A stretch of DNA of 51,231 nucleotides from the NCBI GenBank assembly GCA_048201975.1, contig DBFBGQ010000036.1:1-51231 (forward strand), read 5' to 3'. Source of the DNA: Egerieenecus sp048201975. GTDB taxonomy: Bacteria; Bacillota; Clostridia; Christensenellales; Aristaeellaceae. Within the stretch, counting starts at the first letter, position 1; every line of letters begins with the position of its first letter. Below are positions 44,689 through 51,231 of this stretch, piece after piece. Below the pieces are notes generated by a model. That model searched no databases. It was not told the origin of the DNA and worked only from the letters and a program-made list of their open reading frames with translations. Position numbers and translations under genes: made by a program.

Positions 44689-46512
44689 ATGCGCCATCGC
44701 CTTTTGATCCTGCTGAGCCTCTTGCTGCTGTGCGGCGCTTTCGCCTATGGGGAAAGCGGCGCTCGCCTGTCCCTGGTGCCGGTGACGGAAACCGTTCGCC
44801 CCGGCAAGGGCGTGACCCTGGCATATTACGCGCCCGCGGATGGCGTGGCCTCCTTGCAGCTGATGGACGCCTACGAGCAGCAGGTGTTTGTGGTGGATCC
44901 CGCCCATGAAACCGTGGCGGGCTACAACGAAATGATCTGGAACGGCACCTATGAAGGCGTGCCCGCGCCCAGGGGCGAGTATACCTTGACCCTCCGCCTG
45001 GGGGAGGAAACCGTTTCCACGTCCATCACCATCGGCGCGTACGCTCCGTACCTGAACCACATTGATTTGGAAAACGGCACGGTCAGCCCCGAAACGCCTG
45101 CGCGCGTGACCTTCACGGCCAGCGAGGCGGGCGTTTTGTCCTGGGGCGTCTATGTGGAGGAGACCTACCAGGCGCTGGGCGCCATGGCGGTGTCCGCCGG
45201 AGAGGGCAGCATCAGCTGGGATGGCTTGGTCAATGGCGAAATGCTCATGGACGGCACGTATTCCCTGGCGCTGCTGCTGACGGATCAAACAGGCTTTGCC
45301 TCCAACGAGGAGCATGTGACGGTGAACCTTACAGGTTTCATTGCGCCCACGCCTTCGCCCACTCCGGTGCCCACGCCCACCCCCACGCCTTCGCCTACGC
45401 CGACGCCTACCCCAACGCCCAGCCCGACCCCCACCCCGGAGCCCACCCCCAAGCCCTTTACCCCCACCTATACCAGCCAGGATACGTCGGACACCTCGCT
45501 GAACTACTGGACGCTGCCCATGGACATCACCAATGAGGAAGCCATATGGGAAGTGCTCATGCAGCCCATTACCGTGGTGGAGGGAAATGAAAAAACCTTC
45601 GTCTATCTCCGGGCCGAGCCCAGCGAGGACGCCGAGCCCGTGGGCGAGATCACCTGCTCCACCCAGGGCGTTCATGTGCTGGAGACACTGGACAACGGCT
45701 GGACCCGGGTGGAAGCCTATTCCAGCTCCTTTGCAGATAGCGAGGTGAAGGCCTACGCGGAATTCGTCACCGGCTATCTGCCCACGGACAAGCTGGTGGT
45801 CAAGGAGCCTGCCACGGAAATCGGCCTGGTGGTGGATAAGCTCACCCAGCGGCTGTATGTGTTCCAGGATGGCAAGCTCTTCTCCACGCTGCTATGCTCC
45901 ACAGGCCTGCCGAACGAAAAGCAGCCCTATAATGAAACCATGGCCGGGGAATATCTGCTTACCAGCGCGGTGGGCGCTTTCCCCAGCGGCAACATGACCT
46001 GCGCCATGGGGATCCGCTTCAACAATGGGGATATCCTCCATGAGGTGCCCTATATCGAGCGGGCCGACGGCACCAAGAATTACGGCTATACCGAGCCGGA
46101 CCTGGGCGCCAAGGCCAGCCACGGCTGCATCCGCGTCCAGCGCAAGCGTACCCCTGAAGGGGTGAACATGTCCTGGCTGTGGAACAACCGGGAAAAGAAT
46201 ACCAAGCTGCTGATCTGGGAGGACTGGCCGGGCCGGCAGATCCCCATCCCCGAGGATGACTTCGTGCTGTACTACAACCCCGGCAAGGGCTCGTACTATC
46301 ACAGCCAGGCCAACTGCTACAACTACAATGGCGACGGGATGACGCCCTTCACCTATGGCGAGCTGGATACGGAGCCTTTCGCTTCCCTGGAGCGCTGCGA
46401 ATACTGCACGCCGGTGCTGCGCCGGGCGGAGTACGAAGAGATCAACGCCAAGTACGCCGCCCTGGCGCTGGAAGACGAAACAGCGGAAGAAACCGCAGAA
46501 GAGGAGGAATGA
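44689..46512 (+). CDS. Secreted L,D-transpeptidase with FlgD-like, SH3b-like and Cys-containing domains
   Basis: This 607-residue protein has a signal peptide (about 1-20). Two FlgD-like Ig domains follow (IWNGTYEGVPAPRGEYTL; ISWDGLVNGEMLMDGTYSL). A Pro-Thr-Ser linker (about 220-258) comes next, then an SH3b-like domain with VYLRAEPSEDAEPVGEI. The YkuD catalytic domain (about 390-525) has KASHGCIRVQ with Cys480. The last ~80 residues hold YYHSQANCY and LERCEYCTPV, a His-x3-Cys plus Cys-x2-Cys pattern that could bind a metal, and an acidic end. L,D-transpeptidases make 3-3 peptidoglycan crosslinks or attach proteins. AAGGAGG precedes the ATG at 44689. Confidence 0.93.
   Translation: MRHRLLILLSLLLLCGAFAYGESGARLSLVPVTETVRPGKGVTLAYYAPADGVASLQLMDAYEQQVFVVDPAHETVAGYNEMIWNGTYEGVPAPRGEYTLTLRLGEETVSTSITIGAYAPYLNHIDLENGTVSPETPARVTFTASEAGVLSWGVYVEETYQALGAMAVSAGEGSISWDGLVNGEMLMDGTYSLALLLTDQTGFASNEEHVTVNLTGFIAPTPSPTPVPTPTPTPSPTPTPTPTPSPTPTPEPTPKPFTPTYTSQDTSDTSLNYWTLPMDITNEEAIWEVLMQPITVVEGNEKTFVYLRAEPSEDAEPVGEITCSTQGVHVLETLDNGWTRVEAYSSSFADSEVKAYAEFVTGYLPTDKLVVKEPATEIGLVVDKLTQRLYVFQDGKLFSTLLCSTGLPNEKQPYNETMAGEYLLTSAVGAFPSGNMTCAMGIRFNNGDILHEVPYIERADGTKNYGYTEPDLGAKASHGCIRVQRKRTPEGVNMSWLWNNREKNTKLLIWEDWPGRQIPIPEDDFVLYYNPGKGSYYHSQANCYNYNGDGMTPFTYGELDTEPFASLERCEYCTPVLRRAEYEEINAKYAALALEDETAEETAEEEE
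45349..45462 (+). repeat. Pro-Thr-Ser codon repeat within the L,D-transpeptidase gene
   Basis: A run of CCCACG/CCTTCG/CCGACG-like units coding for alternating Pro with Thr, Ser or Val. It is a wall-spanning linker and prone to length change. Confidence 0.85.
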
Positions 46513-46514
46513 CC

Positions 46515-46943
46515 ATGCGGACGTTTTTGAAGGTCGCGGCGGTGCTGATGCTCTCCTTTGGCGGATATTATCTGCTGATGGGCGCCTCGGCGGCGCTGTC
46601 CTGCAACCAGATTGGGGAAATGGCGCAATCTATGGACGAGACCATTGATGCGGCCCTGGCCTCGCAGGCGACCTTGCAGCTAGGGATTATGCTGCTGATC
46701 ATAGGCCTGCTGGAGGGACTGGCGGGGCTTTTCGGCCTGCTGGGCAACAAGCGCAAGGGATTTCTCATCGCCTGCATGGCTCTTTCCGGTGTGATGCTCA
46801 TTGCCAATCTGGTAACCGTGGCCACCACCGAGTTTGAGTGGATGTATGTGATTGAGCTGGCCCTGCCTACCATGCTGCTGGCGGCGGGGATAGGCGTTTT
46901 CCGCCTGGGACCGGAAAATCAGCCCCCAAGGTTGTCCCGATAA
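46515..46943 (+). CDS. Small membrane protein of unknown function
   Basis: A 142-residue protein with four hydrophobic segments (FLKVAAVLMLSFGGYYLLMG, LQLGIMLLIIGLLEGLAGLF, FLIACMALSGVMLIANLV, IELALPTMLLAAGIGVF). The ATG at 46515 is chosen because GAGGAGG is 7 bases upstream; the in-frame ATG at 46509 is too close. It directly follows the L,D-transpeptidase gene and is probably in the same transcript. I do not recognise the family. Confidence 0.72.
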   Translation: MRTFLKVAAVLMLSFGGYYLLMGASAALSCNQIGEMAQSMDETIDAALASQATLQLGIMLLIIGLLEGLAGLFGLLGNKRKGFLIACMALSGVMLIANLVTVATTEFEWMYVIELALPTMLLAAGIGVFRLGPENQPPRLSR

Positions 46944-47018
46944 AGCGGCAAAAGAGACCGCATGCCTCGCCATGGACGCGCATATGCTTTTCCGAACGTG
47001 GAGAAAGGAGCGCGGGCC

Positions 47019-47813
47019 ATGACGGATCAAAACGGTACGAAAGCTCCGGCGGAGAAGATCTGCGCCTATGAGTATACGGTCAAGCGGGGAGACAGCTTCT
47101 ACCTGATCGCGCACCGGTTGGGGGTGCCCCTGCGGGACCTGCTGGCGGCCAACGCCCAGGTGAATCCTGCGCGGCTGATGGTGGGCGATGTGCTGTGCAT
47201 TCCCTTGGAGGAGGATGACAAGCCCCAGGAGGAGGACCAGCCCTCTGCGCCCCAGGAGTCCGCGCCGCCGGCGGAGACGCCTTCCGCCGCAGCGGAAACA
47301 CCTTCGGCGGAATCACCTTCTGCAAGCGAAACGCCCCAGGCCACGCCGACGCCCGTCGTGCCTCAGCCGGAAAGCGGCGCTACCTGGCCCGACCCCCTGG
47401 AGGAGGAGATGGCGGAGCAAAGCGTGGCGGATGGCGCATTGGATCAGCCTGCCAGCTCCGGCGCCGGGCCCGTTACCGATCAGAACACGGTTTGCCCCGA
47501 AAGCGACAGATATGTGCTCAAGGAGGGGGAAACCCTGGCGGATGTGCAGTTGGCCCGGGGACTTACCTGGCACACACTGGAAAGCGCCAACCCCAGCGCC
47601 GATCTGACGCATGTGGCGGCGGGGCAGGAGCTTTGCGTGCCCCAGGAGAACATTCCCTGCCCCTTGCCGCGCAGCGTGACGCTGGGCGCGGAGGATACCC
47701 TGGAAAGCGTAGCGCTGAAGTACAACCTCTCCGTGGGGGCGCTGCTCCGGGCAAATCCCTGTCTGGCGCCGGCAGACTTTGTGGAGGGCGTGTGCATTAC
47801 ATTACCCCAGTGA
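47019..47813 (+). CDS. Triple LysM-domain protein without a signal peptide
   Basis: This 264-residue protein has one clear N-terminal LysM (YTVKRGDSFYLIAHRLGVPL, about 17-62) and two further LysM-like units in the C-terminal half (RYVLKEGETLADVQLARGLT and AEDTLESVALKYNLSVGALL). A long Pro/Ser/Glu/Ala-rich linker joins them. No signal peptide is present, unlike the other wall proteins here. SafA-like spore coat proteins have this layout, so a sporulation role is possible but not shown. GAAAGGAG precedes the ATG at 47019. Confidence 0.85.
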   Translation: MTDQNGTKAPAEKICAYEYTVKRGDSFYLIAHRLGVPLRDLLAANAQVNPARLMVGDVLCIPLEEDDKPQEEDQPSAPQESAPPAETPSAAAETPSAESPSASETPQATPTPVVPQPESGATWPDPLEEEMAEQSVADGALDQPASSGAGPVTDQNTVCPESDRYVLKEGETLADVQLARGLTWHTLESANPSADLTHVAAGQELCVPQENIPCPLPRSVTLGAEDTLESVALKYNLSVGALLRANPCLAPADFVEGVCITLPQ

Positions 47814-47821
47814 GCATTTTC

Positions 47822-47861
47822 GCGGGAAACGCTGTCATGGCGGAGCGTTCCCGCTTTTTTT
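47822..47861 (+). terminator. Intrinsic terminator after the LysM gene
   Basis: Stem GCGGGAAACGCT / AGCGTTCCCGC with a single A bulge, followed by seven T. Confidence 0.92.
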
Positions 47862-47905
47862 GATGTAAAAAATGTCAGAAGCCTCGTGAGAGCAGGATAT
47901 TGATA

Positions 47906-47934
47906 TTGACATTGCAGGTTATGGGCGGTATAAT
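47906..47934 (+). promoter_or_regulatory. Consensus sigma-A promoter of the araC gene at 47984
   Basis: TTGACA (47906-47911), a 17-base spacer and TATAAT (47929-47934): a perfect consensus, unusual for a regulator gene. Confidence 0.85.
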
Positions 47935-47983
47935 GGACATAATTGATATTGTGTGTTTTGGTAACGCACCAAGGAGGATCAAG

Positions 47984-48895
47984 ATGGAGTCGTATTTGTT
48001 CCGGGAGGTTGAAGCCGATGCAGATGCTCTGGTGGTGGAGGGGTATCATAAGCCGGGCAGCCTGACCCGCGCCAGCGGCGCATGGATTCACGCCGCGGGC
48101 AGCGCTATGCTGGAGGCGCGGAGCTATCAACTGCGGCCGCACCCCCAGTGGGTGTGGCTGGCGGTGGAGGACGGCGAGGTGGAGCTGAACTGGCGGGACT
48201 GCGTGCTGAGCCTGAAGCCCGAGCAGACCTGCATCCTTCCCGCAGGGGAAACGGCGGCGCAGGTGAGCTGCGCGGCGCAGGCGCGCCTGGTGTGGATTGC
48301 GCTGGAGGGACCGCTGGCGCCCATGGTGGTGCGCAAAATGGGCGCGCTTTTGCATATGCCACTGAAGCAGGGAGCGCTGCCCAGCCAGATGTACCTGGCC
48401 AAGCAGATCGTTCAGGTGATGGTCCGCCACGATGGCACCTCCGACGCCACCTATCAGCTGCAGCACCTGATGTACGGCATGCTGGCCAGCCATTGGGGTC
48501 AGCCGGTGGCCATGGACGCCATGCTCTCCCATGAGATCGCCAAGGTGGTGGATACCCTGCGGGCCAACAAGTACAAGGATAACTTCTCCCTGGCAGAAAT
48601 GGCGGCCATCTCCCGCATGCCCATGGAGACCTTCCGCAAGCGCTTCGTCAGCGAGGTGGGCATGCCTCCCCTGAGCTATGTGCTCCATTGCAAAATGGAG
48701 CGGGCCAAGGAGCTGCTGCGAGAGCAGGATTACACCGTGCGCCAGGCGGGCATCGAGGTGGGCATGCAGGATCCCTACCACTTCAGCAAGCAGTTCAAAA
48801 ACATTGTGGGCATCAGCCCCTCCGCGTTTATGAAGCAGGCCGCGCAGCCCGCCGCTACGCTGCGCAGCAAGGATCCCTCCCGGAAGAACAAGTGA
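47984..48895 (+). CDS. AraC family transcriptional regulator
   Basis: A 303-residue protein. The N-terminal ~190 residues form a sensory domain with a cupin-like beta region (YQLRPHPQWVWLAVEDGEVE). The C-terminal double helix-turn-helix has SLAEMAAISRMPMETFRKRF and AGIEVGMQDPYHFSKQFKNI. AAGGAGG precedes the ATG at 47984. It converges on the URO-D-type gene; its target is unknown. Confidence 0.9.
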   Translation: MESYLFREVEADADALVVEGYHKPGSLTRASGAWIHAAGSAMLEARSYQLRPHPQWVWLAVEDGEVELNWRDCVLSLKPEQTCILPAGETAAQVSCAAQARLVWIALEGPLAPMVVRKMGALLHMPLKQGALPSQMYLAKQIVQVMVRHDGTSDATYQLQHLMYGMLASHWGQPVAMDAMLSHEIAKVVDTLRANKYKDNFSLAEMAAISRMPMETFRKRFVSEVGMPPLSYVLHCKMERAKELLREQDYTVRQAGIEVGMQDPYHFSKQFKNIVGISPSAFMKQAAQPAATLRSKDPSRKNK

Positions 48896-48908
48896 ATGAT
48901 GGCACGCA

Positions 48909-48946
48909 AAAGCGGGGGAACGCCGAATTTGACGTTCCCCCGCTTT
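48909..48946. terminator. Bidirectional hairpin between convergent araC and URO-D-type genes
   Basis: A perfect 14-base-pair stem AAAGCGGGGGAACG / CGTTCCCCCGCTTT with a 10-base loop; A-tracts and T-tracts form the base of the stem. Confidence 0.85.
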
Positions 48947-48960
48947 GCGGCATGTTGATG

Positions 48961-49920
48961 TTATTCCCCCTGCTCCAGGGCGTCCACCACCCATTGGAAA
49001 CGCTCCACATCCACGGTGGCTGGCAGCGTGCAGTCCGCGCCCAGAATCACGCCGCGGCTTCCCGCCTGGTCTGCCAGGCGGCGTGCCTCCGCCTGCACTT
49101 CTTCCTTTGTGCCGGCATAGAGCACGCCCTGGGGGCGGTTGTCAAAGCCGCCCAGCACGCACCGGTTGCCGAAGAATGCCCGTCCCTGCGGCAAATCGAG
49201 ATGCTCCACGTAGCAGGCCCAGTTCACCGCTTTGGCGGGGTAATCCTGCCATACTTCCAGGTGATTGGGTAGTCCGGCCCAGCCGCAGCAGTGCAGCACG
49301 TTGGCGTCGCCGAACCGGTTGGCATGGCGAAGCACCTGCAAATCGGTGGGGGTGATGTGCTCCCGATAGTAGGCGGGGGTAAAGCGGTTCTTTTCGCCGC
49401 CCTGTACGCAGTAGTAGATACCGTCCATGCCGCCTTCGGTGAGCAGCAGCTCGCTGAGCAGGCAAGTGTCCTGGGCGATCACATCCAGCGCATAGGCGAT
49501 GGCCTCTGGGTCCTTGCGGAGGTGCTCCATAACCAGGTCGTCCCCTACGCTGAAGCGGATCAGGGAAAATGGCGCGAACACGTTGTAGAGGATGACCCGC
49601 TCCTGCTGCAACCCCGCCTTCACGGCTTTGGCCCGGGCCAGCTGCTCCTGGATGTAGGGGTGATCCTTGCCCAGGGGTTGCAGGGCATACCAATCTCGCG
49701 GCTCTTTCACAGCTTTGGCCGCGGGGTTGGGGTAATCGAAATAGCCGTCGCACATGATCTTGACCAGATCCACATCAATGCGGTTGTAATAGTCCAGATG
49801 CGCCTGAACACAGGCTTGGCCCATACCTTGTTCGGCCTGGAAATGGAACCAGAACCCCACCGGGGGCCGGTCCACGGGTTGCAGATTCAGGGCGGCCAAC
49901 ACCCGTTCCCGTTTCGTCAT
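48961..49920 (-). CDS. Uroporphyrinogen-decarboxylase-type methyltransferase protein
   Basis: A 319-residue URO-D superfamily protein starting MTKRERVLAALNLQPVDRPP. It is not a heme enzyme by context: no tetrapyrrole genes are near. His210 and Cys212 in VLHCCGWAG and Cys297 in GADCTLP match the His-x-Cys...Cys zinc site of MtaA/MtbA-type corrinoid:coenzyme methyltransferases. A methyl-transfer role is therefore likely, but the methyl donor and corrinoid partner are not in the window. A GAAAGGAAGG ribosome site precedes the ATG at 49920. It is 49 bases downstream of the aldo/keto reductase gene and probably shares its transcript. Confidence 0.86.
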   Translation of the reverse strand: MTKRERVLAALNLQPVDRPPVGFWFHFQAEQGMGQACVQAHLDYYNRIDVDLVKIMCDGYFDYPNPAAKAVKEPRDWYALQPLGKDHPYIQEQLARAKAVKAGLQQERVILYNVFAPFSLIRFSVGDDLVMEHLRKDPEAIAYALDVIAQDTCLLSELLLTEGGMDGIYYCVQGGEKNRFTPAYYREHITPTDLQVLRHANRFGDANVLHCCGWAGLPNHLEVWQDYPAKAVNWACYVEHLDLPQGRAFFGNRCVLGGFDNRPQGVLYAGTKEEVQAEARRLADQAGSRGVILGADCTLPATVDVERFQWVVDALEQGE

Positions 49921-49969
49921 GCTTGTCGCCTTCCTTTCAGCATAGGTTGTACTGCGCGGCATGGAGGAT

Positions 49970-50962
49970 TCACCGGGCCAGAATGGCGTCGATGGCGTCC
50001 AGTTCCTCCTGGGTAAAGGGCGCGGCGTCCAGCGCCCGGACGTTTTCGAGAATCTGCTCGGGACGGCTGGCGCCAATGAGCGCGGATGTGACTACGCTAT
50101 CCCGCAGCACCCAGGCAAGCGCCATTTGAGAGAGCGCCTGTCCCCGCTGCTGGGCGATGGCATGCAGGGCGCGGACTTTCTCCAGCTTTTCGGGGGTAAT
50201 GGCGTTCGGGGTCAGGTAGCGTGGATCATGGGCGGCGCGGGAATCGGCGGGGATGCCGTTGAGGTAACGGTTGGTGAGCAGACCGTTCTGCAGGGGCGCG
50301 AAGCAGATGCAGCCCACGCCCTCCCGGCGCAGCACCTCCGTAAGGCCATCCTCGATCCAACGGTTGAACATGGAATAGCTGGGCTGATGGATCAGGCAGG
50401 GGGTGCCCAGGTCCCGCAGGGTTTGGATGGCCCGGGCGGCCTGCTCCGGCTTGTAGTTGGAGATGCCCACGTACAGCGCCTTGCCGCTGCGGACGATGTG
50501 ATCCAGCGCGCCCATGGTTTCTTCGATGGGCGTATCCGGATCGGGGCGGTGATGGTAGAAGATGTCCACATAGTCCAGGTTCATGCGCTTGAGGCTCTGG
50601 TCCAGGCTGGCAATCAGGTACTTGCGGCTGCCGTGGTCGCCATAGGGGCCCTTCCACATGTCGTAGCCCGCCTTGGTGGAAATGATCAACTCGTCCCGGT
50701 GGGGCTTCCAGTCCCGGAGCATGTGCATGCCAAAGTTGCGCTCCGCTTCCCCGTAGGGCGGGCCATAGTTGTTGGCCAGGTCGAAGTGGGTGATGCCGTT
50801 GTCAAAGGCGGTGCGCAGCAAGCTCTGCTGCACGCCAAAGGGGGTAATGTTGCCGAAATTGTGCCATAGCCCCAGGGAAATAGCGGGCAGCATCAGGCCG
50901 CTCCGGCCGCAGCGCCGGTAGGTCATGGCGTTATAGCGGTTTTCCGCAGGCGTGTAGATCAT
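49970..50962 (-). CDS. Aldo/keto reductase, YghZ-like
   Basis: This 330-residue NADPH-dependent reductase resembles the L-glyceraldehyde-3-phosphate reductase (YghZ/Gpr) group. The catalytic tetrad is Asp61 and Tyr66 in FDLANNYGPPYGEAE, Lys97 in STKAGYDM and His138 in FYHHRPDPDTP. The family reduces aldehydes such as methylglyoxal and lactaldehyde. AAGGAGG precedes the ATG at 50962. Confidence 0.93.
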   Translation of the reverse strand: MIYTPAENRYNAMTYRRCGRSGLMLPAISLGLWHNFGNITPFGVQQSLLRTAFDNGITHFDLANNYGPPYGEAERNFGMHMLRDWKPHRDELIISTKAGYDMWKGPYGDHGSRKYLIASLDQSLKRMNLDYVDIFYHHRPDPDTPIEETMGALDHIVRSGKALYVGISNYKPEQAARAIQTLRDLGTPCLIHQPSYSMFNRWIEDGLTEVLRREGVGCICFAPLQNGLLTNRYLNGIPADSRAAHDPRYLTPNAITPEKLEKVRALHAIAQQRGQALSQMALAWVLRDSVVTSALIGASRPEQILENVRALDAAPFTQEELDAIDAILAR

Positions 50963-50998
50963 GATGGCCTCCTTGCGTATAAAATTCTTGCTAGGGAT

Positions 50999-51027
50999 AG
51001 TATAGAAGCGCCGCGGCGGTTTGGCAA
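50999..51027 (-). promoter_or_regulatory. Promoter of the aldo/keto reductase gene
   Basis: On the minus strand: TTGCCA (51027-51022), a 17-base spacer and TATACT (51004-50999). Confidence 0.72.
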
Positions 51028-51052
51028 GATTTTTCTGCGCGAAGCCTCCATG

Positions 51053-51090
51053 AAAAAAACCGGCGGAACAGATTTCTTTCTGTTCCGCCG
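51053..51090 (-). terminator. Intrinsic terminator for a leftward gene beyond the window
   Basis: A perfect 12-base-pair stem CGGCGGAACAGA / TCTGTTCCGCCG with loop TTTCTT. Read leftward it is followed by seven T, so it ends a transcript coming from the right of the window. Confidence 0.85.
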
Positions 51091-51110
51091 CAGGCTGTCA
51101 AAAAACTCCC

Positions 51111-51231
51111 CAGAGGCGTCGGAGGGGCCGCAGCCCCTTCGACTTTCATTCGTGTAAGCCGGCTCCGCCGGCTTCGCGGGTGGTTGATTTTGCTTGCAAA
51201 ATCAATTCCTTACAACTTCGGACGACCTCTG
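51111..51231. repeat. Palindromic intergenic repeat element at the right edge
   Basis: The element starts CAGAGGCGTCGGA (51111) and its edge ends TCGGACGACCTCTG (51218-51231), an imperfect terminal inverted repeat. Inside are three hairpins: AGGGGC/GCCCCT (51123-51138), AAGCCGGC/GCCGGCTT (51156-51174) and TTGATTTTGC/GCAAAATCAA (51184-51205). It has no coding potential. It looks like a small non-autonomous repeat family. Confidence 0.6.

Overview
The window looks like a chromosomal segment of a GC-rich member of the Clostridia (Firmicutes). The evidence is strong AAGGAGG-type ribosome binding sites, frequent TTG and GTG starts, the Clostridia-like order rpmE / DUF1385 / prmC / prfA, a long-form HflX, many SH3b, LysM and L,D-transpeptidase wall proteins with Pro-Thr linkers, and a fused rubredoxin-like oxidoreductase. 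A gut anaerobe of the Christensenellales kind would fit, but that placement is inference. I see no phage, plasmid, transposase, CRISPR, rRNA or tRNA gene. Coding density is high and no gene-free stretch exceeds 300 bases. Both ends stop inside repetitive DNA (a Pro-Thr codon repeat on the left, a palindromic element on the right), so the window may be a whole assembly contig.

Layout. Positions 1-3909 (minus): MoxR ATPase, DUF58 protein and a membrane transglutaminase, cut by the left edge. 4105-6961 (plus): birA, acpS, nnr. 7108-8241 (minus): an unknown exported protein. 8464-12989 (plus): cytoplasmic alpha-amylase, a GT4 glycosyltransferase and HflX with a JAMM-like N-terminus. 13139-16198: a large eight-SH3b exported protein. 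16344-19005: a DUF308 membrane protein with a papain-like tail and two small membrane proteins. 19067-21735: an O-antigen-ligase-like protein and nagA. 21802-23623: a TetR regulator and a five-SH3b exported protein. 23797-27206: prmA, rsmE, mtaB and a HIT protein. 27365-34264: translation and transcription genes (rpsU, a TRM11-like methyltransferase, rho, rpmE, DUF1385, prmC, prfA). 34288-35511: a YcaQ-like protein. 35623-39067: a divergent AraC regulator and the L-fucose genes fucA-fucI. 39247-41566: AraC with a GyrI-like domain, convergent with a rubredoxin-domain FAD oxidoreductase. 41721-47813: secreted transglutaminase, endonuclease IV, a Nudix-HAD fusion, an L,D-transpeptidase, a small membrane protein and a triple LysM protein. 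47984-48895: AraC regulator. 48961-50962 (minus): aldo/keto reductase and a URO-D-type methyltransferase.

How it works together. Most genes are housekeeping: tRNA, rRNA and ribosomal protein modification, release factor maturation, cofactor repair and DNA repair. A second theme is the cell envelope: two pure SH3b proteins, an L,D-transpeptidase, LysM, transglutaminases and an O-antigen-ligase-like protein. A third is sugar use (fucose, GlcNAc-6-P, alpha-glucan). No single unmistakable new system stands out. The best leads are a Rho factor with substitutions at several normally invariant ATPase residues, the JAMM-HflX fusion, the DUF308-papain-like fusion, the Nudix-HAD fusion and the unnamed C-terminal domain of the eight-SH3b protein.

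Transcription signals are unusually readable: about sixteen candidate sigma-A promoters all have a 17-base spacer, and many transcripts end in clear hairpin terminators. All calls were made by eye from the sequence.
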